This document shows positions 22,748-39,969 of a DNA stretch of 64,000 nt, one piece after another. The notes under the pieces are model-generated. The model searched no databases. It was not told where the DNA came from and was given only the letters and a program-made list of their open reading frames with translations. Position 1 is the stretch's first letter. Every line of letters starts with the position of its first letter. The translations under genes were made by a program, and so were the position numbers. This DNA comes from Cliona cf. orientalis. Its lineage: Eukaryota; Porifera; Demospongiae; Clionaida; Clionaidae. Where the stretch lies: positions 7,822,045 to 7,886,044 of the forward strand of contig OZ005694.1 in NCBI GenBank assembly GCA_963930775.1, written 5' to 3'.

Positions 22748-22976
22748 ACCAATTATCCACCTAAACTGTCGTATGTACTCCTGCCATGCACACCTAAAAT
22801 GTCATGTTCATAGGATTAGTCTATCATTGACTGTTACAATGTTATTGAAACACATGAGCAGAAACACATGGGAATACTAACTTAAAGGTGGATTGAATTG
22901 CATCGGCTAGCTGATTCTATCCAACATGCAAGTTTAGAAGGCTTGCTTCCTCGTTTGATGATTTACATCACCCTAG

Positions 22977-23187
22977 TACCGTATAGCGGGAAACTTTCCA
23001 GGGAGAAAACTTTCACGAATTTTGCGATTTTTCAGCCATCCGCGAAAGTTTTCTCCACGAAATTCTAGGCATGCCACACCCATTATGCGACCAGTTTTAC
23101 CATTCCACGAACGTTTTCTCTGCGAAATGCTCCTATCCTACCGATCCGCGAAAGTTTTCTCCCTCGAAAATTTCCCGCTATGCGGTA
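22977..23187. mobile_element. MITE with TACCGTATAGCGGGAAA termini
   Basis: About 211 bp. Left end taccgtatagcgggaaactt, right end aatttcccgctatgcggta. The interior repeats gcgaaagttttctcc several times. Related to the TACCGTATAGC group but with a different interior. A partial relative starts at 62117. Confidence 0.7.
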
Positions 23188-23741
23188 TTCAGTTTACAGA
23201 GAAACTTCCAGTTACGGGTTCCCTTATAGGGTACAATATTAATATTATAGCATTGTTCAGTAGCATACACAGTTAGTACTTGGAAGTCTCAATTGCTTGG
23301 CTGCATGGTATTGTGACACTTAATTGATATTCCTTCCTGTTGTTCCCTCATTCAGCTAGTAATATACGCAATGATCTCAAGCTTAATATTTATTATCAGA
23401 GGTATATTTTCCAGGTATATGTACCTATTTACACGATATTGCACAATGTCATGCCCTTTTGTAATAACTCTTTCCAGTCTTATGGTGTATCCCAGGAAAT
23501 TTCTAGATCTGAGTTTCTTGATGAGGTATAGCAATAATAATAATGCAGAACACTGAAAATATTAAACACGATAGATATATAATAAGTTTAGGGAGATCAC
23601 TGGGATGTAGTCTGAAAAATTAATTTCTACATTATTGTTATAACTTTAGCTATAATAACTTGCTACTGACTGTTCTAACTTGTTGCTACATGCTAAAATT
23701 AATGTGCTATAAAAGTTAAGTTGTCATTGAGTAGCATTAAC
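23188..23741. other. intergenic, no gene seen
   Basis: AT-rich stretch downstream of the MACPF-like gene. Overlapping short frames on both strands at 23340-23556 show no recognisable protein. Presumably 3' UTR and spacer. Confidence 0.4.
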
Positions 23742-26700
23742 TTAGTGTCCATGTTCCAGGATGAAATAGCTATACCTTTTATTGCCTTCAACGTGCTTTC
23801 CATAGCTAAGGAGCCTTTCTTTCCGGTCCTTTTCCATGTTGATATACACGCTCATCAATTTCCCCTTGATAAACTTCGATCGCAGCGTGTTTCCTTGGCG
23901 ACAGATGATGTGTGGTTGACTCCCGCGCAGTGCCTCGGGGAGCCACTGACTTTGTGAGAGTGGCTGCGTCACATCTTCGTGCAGGTGTTTCAGCTTGAAG
24001 ACGGAGCCTTTCTTGAGGTGCTTGAGATTCAATCCTGCCACTAATTTATCGTCAACCACAGACACGTACCTCTGGGGCTCCAATTCATCCAGCTGATCCA
24101 GATCTAGACTGGCTGCTGCACTTGGGGAATTTAACTCAATCGGAGGTGGTGAATCTGAATCAACCTGATCTGCATTCATTTGTTTCTTGCGTTCGCGTAT
24201 GCAATCACTCTGGCTGTCATCTGGATCGGTGACAATATGGAAGTATCTGTCCTCTTTGCTTGAAGACTGAATGATGGGCCGCAAGTAGAAATTAGATGCT
24301 TTCCCTTTGTCAGGTGTATACCCTATGTAGAATGCACTACCTACAAACTCTAAGACTTCCTCTTCTATAGCGCTTCTTAAACAAGTATCTTGATCATTAG
24401 AGTCAGTGGAAGAAGCAGTTTTCTGTTGTGCCAGCTCCGAATTTGAATCCGCAGCAGTGGAAGATTGTCCTGAAAGTCACAGGAAAAATTTTCAGTTCAT
24501 AACCATTGTAATATCATCCAAATTTGATGAAAATACATAAAACACATGGATTGTAGAGTCATTGTACAATATCATTGTAAAATGTGCAAGTTAGGATCTA
24601 ATCAGTGCTAATTGCCTACAGATTTCCCCTACTTTGTATCAGAATTACATTGGTTACAAAATAGTTTCAAGGATAGCAAATTGGCTGTCATTACAATGGT
24701 TGTAAACACACTTTTTTTCCCTGTGAATGGGGCATCCCAAGCAACTTTCCAGTAGAGTCTTCTTCTAGTTTCTTTTCCGGATGAATCTTTTGATTGTAGC
24801 AGCTCAGCCGTAGCGATGACATAAGGTCCACCTGTTAGTAGTGCACACAATATCATGTGAGGTATAGCTAGGTACGTAGAGTAGGATTGAGACAATTATT
24901 ATTGTGTGCACACTATAATTGTGGAAGTTAATAATAATTATTACGTGACCCTCAGCAGCTGCCCCACCTCCCCATAATTTTCCCCAGTCATGATATTGTG
25001 ACACAGTGCCTGGTGAAGGCATGCAGGTAGTCATAGTGATCATTGTGAATCGTGGTTATTAGAGATCAACTTACGAATCCCATTCTTTTTGAAGTCAATG
25101 TACTCATTGATTCCCCTTTCCAATATTTTCCGCAGAGTAGGATCAGACACTAGATTGGCCAGGGAGGTATAACTGCATTTGACCACTGCTTCAGCCTTGG
25201 TGCGGAAATTGATAATCCTTCCTTCCTTACTGTCGTCAGGGACTCTCCCGATGTGGTGCTGTTTTTGCTTGAATTGAAACACTTTTGATGTTGCTTTGGT
25301 CTTCACTGAACTTGTGACAAATGATTCTGCTTTGAGTCCTGAAGACGCTGAGAGAGAAGTGAACAGAGTGGAATTTAATGACACGTGGTATTTTGTTGCT
25401 CCAAGCGTGATGGATGAAACATAGTGTGTTACTCCACCCAACTCGTTTAGATACTGTATGCACCAAATGGTGGTTGTCTTGTCGTATTTGGAGCATCCCT
25501 GTTTTTTCAGCCATTCCTTTAACTTTTCCTCAAAATCTTCCAGCTTCTGCTCTCTACTAGCAGGATCTCTGGCACGAAATGCTACAGTTCTGGTTAGAAT
25601 AGTCTTGCTGTCGATGGTCTTGGATCTTGAACTACTTCTATGAGCATCAGCTGCAATCGTCACATGGATAGGCTTGGTTGCATCGGGCCTAAAACCTGAC
25701 TCCAAATCTGCCTGGATGGCTGTGTAGGTTTCCACCTGCTCTTTGGACTTGCGATACTTGTTTGACTCGTTGATGACGATTAGGTCGTCAAATGTGACCT
25801 GCTTGGCTTGATATGTCGATTTTCGTTCCCAGGGATGTTTTGCGGTGATATCAATTGCTACTCCTAGTCCAAGATCTCGTAGGGCGTTTAGCTCTCCTGG
25901 GTTATCTGTTAGTGAAGCATCCCAAGTTGCCATGACATCTGCTGATCTATGATACAATGAAATGTGCATTTATCACAGGAACGAGGGATATAGCTATGCA
26001 TACAATGATCATGACAAACTACCATCATTGGTGTGACAAGAGTTCAGAATCTGGAACCAAACTTGCGATTATTGAGCTGTTGCCCTAGTAGTCTATACTA
26101 GGAACAAGGCCAGCTATATATTGTCAAAGCAGCTACAGTTTAGCTTAAGTTCTATGTGACAGTCATAAGTATAACTGATTGATTCAATTCGCAATAATAT
26201 TGATCAATTGACTCTACTCAAAAATTTCACTTTCTTTATTTTGAACCCTTCCCACTGTATGCTCTGTTGATTGAGTTTTACAAGAGCCTCTTTATGGAGG
26301 ACTTTACTTAGCAAGATCTAACATAATAATAATTTATTATTAAATTTCACTCACTCTGTATATGTATCGCTAGCTGGATTGGTTGCAGCACCAGCCCCCT
26401 CTGAAGGTGAATTCGCATCAGGATTGATCTGCAAGATATACACACATGCAGACTCACATACACACAAATTACATGTATGTGCTTCTTAATTGCAAGAACA
26501 TGCTGTGTGTGTATAATATGTGTGTGTATTTTATGATGATATAGATACAACTATTGGTTTCACTCTTGCTGGCCATGGAGATTTGTAGGGATAATTATCA
26601 CATTCACTGTACATCCCTATGCTAAATTCAATTGCTTTTTGAGTAGGTGTATATAGGAATAAACTAACTGGGCAGTAATGTGACGATCAAGGCTGATTAT

Positions 26701-28439
26701 CTCCCCTGAGCATACTCAGCAGCATTAAGGACTGGGAGGCCCGGTTGAAGACATGTTTTGCACTATATCTCCATATCACATGATCAAAATTGAAAGTATA
26801 GATGTAAATAACAGACCAAAAGAATTTAATTAAGGTGGGCACGCCCTCAATATGACGTCCTTATACTAATCATATGACGCAATAAACAAACTGATGTTGG
26901 AAGACTTGATCCACTGATGCGGTGGACTTGCAGGCACAGGCTGGCGTCCTCAGCAATACCGAAGGTAGCAGGGACTAAGTACTACTTACTCAACGGAGCG
27001 CTTCAAATAAATATATCTTTGGAAAAAAGTTACAAGCGAAACTGTGTTCTTTTATGCCACTTGACAATGTGCGGTTCTTTTGGAATTGTAGCTCGGCTTG
27101 TATAAAATATTAGGACAAGCGCTCCGTTGATCATGCTAAATCAATCATATAGTTCCTATTGAGTGTGTGGAGGTAGCCATCAGACATCGCTTTCTTGGCT
27201 GGGATCTAGCTCACTCGCCATGCAGCCATTTACATGTTTAATAATTATATTCATAAATGTCAGTATTACCACAGAACTGTGGCTTATGACGCCGCGCCCT
27301 GAACGTTGGAGCGCAGAGCACAGCTGTAAGTATACATGTATGGTTTCTATTTTAACAATAATTACATCATTGTGGGTGTGAAGAATTTAATAATAGTGAA
27401 GCACTGCATTTTGCTACTGGCCTAGCTGAGTAGGGCAGATAGCACCAATGGGTCACCGACAAGAGGTGCATGATAATTGAGAAATTAAAGCAAGTGTAGG
27501 GATGTCTAGTGGATGTGATTTATATCTCTAGGCCTACAAATCCTGTTTATGTACTTTTTGATCCTACCATCCCTTACTACTTCATCCTTGCTGTTTATAT
27601 TATTTGTACTATACAATAATAATCATAGAGAGCTGCAGAACCCTTAAAATTGATTCAAGTGTTTCCAGGAATTTCTTTGCCAGGCATGTTGCTTGGCTTC
27701 AGTTGTGTTAATAAAGCATCATCAAAGCTTAAGTAGTGAATGGGGGTCATGAACTGCATCTTCATGAGTGCAACTGGGTAACCCAGATAGGTAGAAAATT
27801 TGCTATAGTGATACCTTTAACTGGCCACAAAAAAATTAATGAAGGAAAACAGCCATATGTCATACCAAGCACTTAGAGAGCTGCCCTTGGATATACCTAC
27901 TGCCAACCATAGGCATGCAAGATCAGAGATTAAGGAATGGTGGTCATGAACTGCACATGCCATCTTAATGAGTGCAACTCAGGTGGGTAGTAATCTTCCC
28001 AGATTCTAAGTTTCAGTGATCGTGTATTACAAAACATACCACCAGTACCTGCATGTACTTTAGATCTATGCTAAGTTATTTAGCTACATTATGAAGTTCA
28101 ACCGTAGATAATATAGACGTAGTCTTATCATAGATAATTATTAAGACTGCGTAACCTTAATTATCTATGGTCTTATTATTATCTATGGTTCAACTTTGTT
28201 GTGGATAGGTAAGCTTACGGTTTTTTTTGTAGCACTTTCATCCACATGCTTATTTAATAATGATTTCCTAATAATCATACCGTATTTTCTTGCGATGATT
28301 CACCAGTGATATGTCCGCTCGAAGTTTGATTCTGGCGTGCTGTTTCCACGATATGAAGGAGTTGTTCAGTAGTTAGAGTAATTGCTCCACCGCTAAGCGG
28401 AGCATCTTTGGGTATTTTAGGTTCGTTAGAATCCGACAT
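23742..28439 (-). CDS. MACPF/perforin-like protein
   Basis: Five exons, minus strand: 28439-28281, 26428-26355, 25946-25075, 24831-24712 and 24469-23742, giving 650 aa. The donor of exon 4 (gtgtgt, at 24711) was chosen because it keeps phase and is the weakest boundary. Residues 1-80 are polar and disordered, with no signal peptide. Exon 3 begins with a conserved-looking block (GLGVAIDITAKHPW) and contains GGVTHYVSSITLG, which matches the MACPF signature (Y-G-T-H-Y/F followed by small residues and LGG). The last exon encodes an acidic linker and a separate C-terminal domain I do not recognise. Known family role: pore formation in immunity or attack, though some members act otherwise. The lack of a signal peptide argues for a cytosolic or non-classically exported protein. 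Head-to-head with the coiled-coil gene. Confidence 0.6.
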
Positions 28440-28586
28440 TGTCAGCTACTGCTTTGCTGTTGTCGATCAGCTTGCTCCATGTAGCTCGAGCTTGTACGTG
28501 ATTAATAGACTAACTGCGCATGCGCACTGAGTTAAATGGGCGGGGCAACCACGTTACTATGGTAACTAGGTCCAGGCGATCTCCAA
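28440..28586. promoter_or_regulatory. bidirectional promoter: NRF1-like, GC-box and X-box-like motifs
   Basis: 147 bp separate the two ATGs. Visible motifs: GCGCATGCGC at 28516-28525 (NRF1 palindrome), GGGCGGGGC at 28538-28546 (SP/KLF GC-box) and GTTACTATGGTAAC at 28553-28566 (one mismatch to the RFX X-box), 20 bp before the coiled-coil ATG. Motif families are known from animals; use in this species is inferred. Confidence 0.55.
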
Positions 28587-34144
<5,558 letters not shown>

Positions 34145-34473
34145 AAAGTATCCCTCTTCAGTGTGTTATTGATAGTACATAATATTATTGTATAAATATT
34201 ATTATTATTATAATTATGGTACCAAAATTAGCAATGGTATAGTGGATCTGCGAATGTGTACACGTACACGTATAATTCATGCGCGTATAAAATTAATAGT
34301 CCTGTTTAGTCCTGTTTTATTGTTCACATGTTTCTCATTAATCTTTGTTGTGGGTTCATTGTTAATCCAATCCATTTTTGTCATGACATTATTATTGGCG
34401 CGTCAATGGGCGGGGCATCGCAGCGCGGCCTCGTTTCGTGTACGTACGTGCTCAGTGTGAAGATCGATCGAAG
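34145..34473. promoter_or_regulatory. intergenic and promoter of ephrin-like gene
   Basis: Short gap between two plus-strand genes. Contains GGGCGGGGC at 34408-34416, 57 bp before the ATG, the same GC-box as at 28538. No TATA box near it. Confidence 0.4.
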
Positions 34474-37400
34474 ATGCTGATCCACGCGTACGCAGTGTAC
34501 GTGGCGGCAGTACTGGCCATGGCTGTTAGAGTGAACGGCGAGGAATCCATAGTGGTCAACTGGACGGTAGCCGGTGTTCAGGACTATGGAGAGCCCAGGT
34601 ATGCAGAGTGGTGGCTAGCCACCCCCTTCACTAGTTCTTCCATGCGACATAGTATAGAAGATGCCCACCATTACTAACCAGCCACCCCCTTTGCACCAGT
34701 ATGGTTTACTATGGGTAGCCACCCCATCAGCCACCTTCCATGCAAAATTTCTGGATCAGCGCCTGTATACATGTAGTGGCCTGTATTAAATTCACACGTA
34801 CAAATTATTTGAACCTAGTCTAGCTACTACATATGAATGTTATGTTTAATGTGGCTCATGAACTCATTAAAAATATGATCAGCCAAGTGATCCATATAGA
34901 TCTAGATAAAAAAATTTTTTTTGCCCTCTATCTCACTACAATACCTTGGCAAAAATTTAATTTGGTCGTAGGTGAGATGAGGAAATTGGCCATGGTATTG
35001 TAGTGACAAACTGTACCTCGTTGATATCTAGCAGGTGTGAGTCGGAAAGGTGAGAGGAATCAGTGACAAGCAGGACACGTGGGAAATAATTTTATTTTGG
35101 GTTCAGTCCAAATAGCTTGCTGGGATCATTGTACATGCCCTGCAAGCTTCGAATGTGACTTGTAGGGCTGTTGAAAGTACACGAAAACTCAGGGAGGCTT
35201 TAAACCAGATACGCAATGATACTAATTATTATTGTTGTGGGGGGTGTTGAGAAAATTAAAACGGCCAGCACAAGCAGCACACTTCAACTGTATGATATGG
35301 TGGCCACCTAGCCTTGTCAATGATTGGAAATACAATTCAGCTTGCTAGAATAGATATTCAATGATCCTCGTTATTTCACAATGCGGTCCGTAGCAACCAC
35401 TTAAGTTTATCATAATTAATACCCTGAATGCCAGTGTGTACCAGTCAGTTTTAATCTTCAATACAATACTATTATCCGCTCTGTTTGCGCCTACACACGC
35501 ATACTAGGCTGTAGCTACTCATAACCAGCTACATAATTTTATTGAAAGCAAGCTAATTGGGCATAAAAATTGAACACTATCATCGTCCACAAATAGTCCC
35601 TTTTCTCATAGCAGGTCACATAATAATAATATTATTATTATAGTATAGGGACTCATGCTAACTTTACGTCCTCTCTATGTATAATGACTCACAAAATCTG
35701 ATGTCCGTGCAAAAATTAAATTGCATATTATTATGCGCTGCTGTATATCCCGACATTCAATTTCTGGTCTAATATTGCACATTAGCACGATGTCATGCAG
35801 TCAATCCGGTGTAAATTGGTTCTTCAATAAACAATACCTGAATCATCATGACTGTCACAGTATTTAGCAGGCTGATACTTGTGATACACATCTCGTTATA
35901 GTCTTGCCATAGTGTCCAGTGTTCTGGGCAAGCGCCCATGTATAATATTATAATTATAATATACCCTATTTCAAGAGCAGCTTCTATACAAATGTATGGA
36001 ATTTTGACAATGGGTAAGTGCCCATGTGGGCCAAAAGTGCGAGTTATATTAAGTGCCCATGGGCACTTACCCAGGACATTACGGTACTGCATCATGCTGA
36101 CTTGTACTGCATGAATAAAAATTACAGCATAAACTTATCAAGTACGTGCACACAGCATGATGACCTACATGTAGCTAATGGTATAGTTTTACTTCCCTAA
36201 TTGTAACAGTTATACTCAATCAATTGTGACTTCATGTACACAGACCACTTATAATGGAGAAGCCCTCTCTGCATTGTGTGTATTGACTTAGTATGACACT
36301 GTGTGACATTTGTTCCGTCATTGATGCCCAATGACTGGCAGGAAAATTAAGTGTGTAGTATACATAATATTATACAGTACCAGGAGTACATTACCAGGAG
36401 TGTGCAACACACATAGTAGTAGTATAGTAGAATCATCTCTTTCCAGATTGGACATCACAGAATATCATTAACACAAAACCATGAAGCTATGAATGTTGTG
36501 TCTGCACTATCCTATCAGTAACTAGCTGCACCTGCAGCTACATAATATTATACAAGAATGTAACTCAGTGGTTGCAACTTAAGTACCTTTTAATGATATT
36601 CAGGCCCCATGTACAAGGGTGGTTGTGATGTCAAATTTGGAAATAGAATCTGATGTTTGTACTACTACTGTGTGTGTTGCACACTCCTTAATTTTAATGT
36701 ACTCCTGATAGTACATAACATTAAATTTGTGTATGTTATACAATTATTATTACAAGAATATTATTAATGCAGCACTCCACTAAGAACACAGCTCGGTGAT
36801 ACACTCATACTCAAGTGTGAAAACAGAAGTAATGTGTTCATTCAGGTATATACGTGAAACATAAAGATATTATAGTATTAAAGATAATAATTATTCTAGA
36901 CTAGCTATAGCCTCGTCCCCCAGCTGCATGGCAAGCCACTCCAAACTTTTTGCGTGTACATGTACTAATTGGGAATTCTGGCTATAATGGCCTGCATGCC
37001 ATGGGGTCGACATTCACGAATTCAAGTATGTTAGAGCATGCTCTAGTATAGGTTTCCAATGAAAGGGGGAGGGGGAGATCTATAGAGAGAGGAGAGAGAA
37101 AGAGAGAAAATTAAACGTCATTGAATGGTACTAACTGTTTCTTTATAGAACGAATTTGTACAATTCGATACTTGTAATGCCAGCGCTGGATCTGGGAAAT
37201 TCAGATACAATGGATTTTGTGATTCAGCTCTCAGTCTTAATGAAGTCAGGCTTATGTTAACGTTAAATTCACAAGATTTGGTGAATACGGTCAACTTCAT
37301 GAACAACCGTTTCTTTTATCTAACAAGTACGTATGTACATCATAGAATTCGAAGTGTTTAATAAACTCATAACTCTAATACACATGTATATATTATCATG

Positions 37401-39969
37401 CTGCATTAATAATATTACAGTATGCTCGTGTGCATGCATACTGGTATTATGGATATTTAGGTAGTGTCATGACCATATTATTATATATGCACATTGGGCA
37501 GGATCATTCATTAACTGTACAGTACTGTATCTATGGTAGGCCCCTCACACATGAACGTGACCTGATGCATGTCAGACTTACCCCAGACTAGAAACCAAGG
37601 ACACTCAAAATAACTAGCTTACTAGCTTGCATAATATTATTATGTTAATTACTATACAATGCCCAAAAGCTTTGTATACAAACAATTGCCTAGCAACAAA
37701 CTAGCCATAGGCAAACAAAATTAACCAGGTTTTTTATGGAGCTTACAAGGTTTTTTATGGGGCTTACAAGGTATTTTATGAAGGATAGATACTACAGTTT
37801 AATCAATCAGATCACTGTATTTGTTGCTAGTAGGATCTAAATTATCTTAGATCATAGCTGTAACAAATACTGCAATTTGATTGGCTACTGACAGGTACCT
37901 ATATCTCATAGACACCTACAAGCTTCTCATAGTCACCTACAAGATTTTCATAGTCACCTACAAGTTTTGCCCTCTGGCTCTTAGCAATACAAAGCTATGT
38001 GATCTAAACTTGTTAGACACTGTTTAGTCGGTTTCTATGTGATTTAGAAGACCTCAGGGCTCTCATAGAACCCTCGCTTCGCTCGGGATTCTATATAGAG
38101 TCCTTCGGTCTTCTAAATCACATAGAAACCTCCTGAACAGTGTCTAACTAATATTTAGATCCTACTTGTAACAAATACAGTGATCTGATTGGTTGAACTG
38201 CAGTATCTATCCTTCATAAAAAAACTTTGTAAGCCCCATAAAAAATCTTGTAAGCTCCATAAAAAACCTGGTAAATTTTGTTTGCCTATGGCTAGTTTGT
38301 TGCTAGGCAATTGCTTATATACAAAGCTGTTGGGCATTGTTGCTAGGATCTAAAGTAGTTAGACACTGTTTAGTCGGTTTCTACGTGATTTAGAAGACCG
38401 AAGGGCTCAGTATAGAACCCTCGCTTCGCTCGGGATTCTACACAGAGCCCTTCGGTCTTCTAAATCACGTAGAAACCTCCTAAACAGTGTCTAACTATTA
38501 TATAATACGTAACTCTTCCTTCTGTTAGGTTACTACAACGGAATCCCATCCGATGTTGTAGAGGATTCAATCCACACAGGTGGACAGTGTGAAGATGGAC
38601 TCAAACTGATTCTTGCTATTGGTGATGTACCTATCGGTCATGTAACAGATCCTGTCAGTCCTGTCAGTGGAACAGGAAGTGAGCGGCCATAGCCAGGTGT
38701 ACAAATTCCTTGCTACATGTACATTAAATATAGCTGCTTGAGCTTCATTCATTGATAAGTTTCCTCTATAGAATCTATAGAATTTGTTGTATGCCAAGGC
38801 GATGCAAGACTTAGTAGGAAGCACTCATGACAGTGAAATCATGAGTACCATGATTGTTAGCACTGAGAGTATGCACATGCAACCCTGCATGTACATACTG
38901 GATTCTTAATTATTTACAAAAGGTTTGATGCTCGAGCTTCATTGCTTACCCAAGTTTTCCTCTAGAATCTATGGAGTTTGTTTTTGTAATGCAAGTATAC
39001 ACAGTGAAATCAGGAGTAGCTACCATTAGCACTGAGTGTATGTGACCATCACTAATAGGATTGTCACCAGTACTATATACAGTGACCTCAATATTATTGT
39101 GGTGTAGCTGTGTAAACGTTCTAGTGAGGCTCTATTATATGTGTACTGGGAATTTCTGCATGATCCAGACTAACCGTAGTATTGTGTGATACATACTGCT
39201 TGACCACAGTGAGTACAATAAATTATGTTACTATGGTAATAAGTCTGATGTCACTAAGACAGTAGAACATCCATAGTCAAGTCACCTAACAAAACATAGC
39301 CTACAATAATTAATTTTAATCAGCTAGTGTATACAGTGCCTGTACAGAGGAGGTAGGACACGCTTGACCTTTGGCTAATAGTTCACTAATTAAATCGCTA
39401 GTAGAGGCTTTCGTGAAGATTTTTAGAGGATATCGTTGCAATTATTTTCGAACTCAGCGCTATTGATTTAGTGGGGGAGCCCCTCTTAGTTAGTACAGTA
39501 GAGCAATTTTTAGGTCTTTGGAATGTCAATTAGCTGCTTTGATTAACATTCCAAAGATCTAAAAATTGCTCCACAGTGCTAACTAAGAGGGGCTCCCCCA
39601 CTAAATCAATAGTGCTGAGTTCAAAAATCGCAATGATATTCTCTAAAAATCTTTACGAAAGCCTATACTAGCGATTTAATTAGTGACCTATTAGCCAAAG
39701 GTCAAGCATGTCAAACTCTAACTGCGCCGCAGGTATTATACATAGCAGCTTGTTTAACACCTAGGGATGGTGACTGTAGTATACACTCTCTTCCTAGTAC
39801 ACACACTAGACTAGTCTTCACTTTCATAATTCATAAGTCGAACTACTTCCATACTCAAACTGCAGGTGGACTCAAAAGTGGTGGCAACAAATCATCAAGC
39901 ACTTTCAAGTTTTTGTATTTTTTAATGATCACTTTTATTTATTTTGTCAACCCCATAATATTATCTTAA
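34474..39969 (+). CDS. ephrin-like cupredoxin-fold protein, probably GPI-anchored
   Basis: Five exons in consistent phase, 209 aa: 34474-34598, 36773-36845, 37149-37326, 38529-38678, 39866-39969. Residues 1-22 are a signal peptide (YVAAVLAMAVRVNG). The mature part starts VVNWTV, then GDTLILKC, a Cys pair spaced as FDTC ... NGFC, RFFYLTSYY, and GGQCEDGLKLILAI. The four cysteines and the Tyr/Phe-rich strand follow the ephrin receptor-binding domain order (IICP, YxxC, WxC, CLRLKV); a plant-type phytocyanin is the alternative, but copper-ligand His and Met are missing. Exon 5 encodes a Ser/Gly/Asn linker and a hydrophobic tail (FLYFLMITFIYFV) ending the protein, typical of a GPI-anchor signal. 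If intron 4 is retained the frame stops at 38692 and a secreted form results. Known ephrin role: contact signalling through Eph kinases, which sponges possess. Confidence 0.7.
35477..35619. repeat. truncated copy of the TGACCTGCTATGAG element
   Basis: In intron 1 of the ephrin-like gene. Matches 32650-32799 (tctgtttg(t/c)gcctac..., attgaaagcaagctaattgg, ccttttctcatagcaggtca ends) but lacks the left terminus. Confidence 0.75.
36379..36709. repeat. foldback element CAGGAGTACATTA, copy 1
   Basis: About 330 bp in intron 1 of the ephrin-like gene. Left arm starts ccaggagtacattaccagga; the right arm ends aattttaatgtactcctg. Paired inner blocks include tagtagtag / ctactacta and ttggacatcac / gtgatgtcaaa. 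A second copy is at 56619-56960. Confidence 0.75.
37656..38341. repeat. ~690-bp nested inverted repeat
   Basis: In intron 3 of the ephrin-like gene. Left arm 37656-37865 (caatgcccaaaagctttgta..., ttgcctagcaacaaactagc) and right arm 38150-38341 (gctagtttgttgctaggcaa...ttgggcattg) pair over about 190 bp, with internal repeats of the type ttttttatggagcttacaag. The 140-bp hairpin 38011-38150 lies between the arms. Confidence 0.85.
38011..38150. repeat. 140-bp hairpin element GTTAGACACTG, copy 1
   Basis: Near-perfect palindrome with arms of about 60 bp: tgttagacactgtttag...gatttagaagacc and ggtcttctaaatcac...cagtgtctaacta, around a centre ccctcgcttcgctcggg. Confidence 0.85.
38356..38497. repeat. 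142-bp hairpin element TAGTTAGACACTG, copy 2
   Basis: Second copy of the preceding hairpin, just outside the larger inverted repeat and 30 bp before exon 4 of the ephrin-like gene. Arms (agttagacactgtttagtcg and its complement) pair almost perfectly; the centre ccctcgcttcgctcggg is the same. Confidence 0.88.
39357..39712. repeat. ~355-bp near-perfect foldback in intron 4
   Basis: Arms of about 165 bp: left acacgcttgacctttggcta... through agtgggggagcccctcttag, right ctaagaggggctcccccact... through tagccaaaggtcaagcatgt. Loop of about 25 bp (aattagctgctttg). If transcribed with the ephrin-like pre-mRNA it would form a long hairpin just before the GPI-signal exon. Confidence 0.88.

Noticed and set aside
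25236-25514. 92-aa minus-strand frame
   Set aside because: Out-of-frame shadow of the MACPF-like exon 3.
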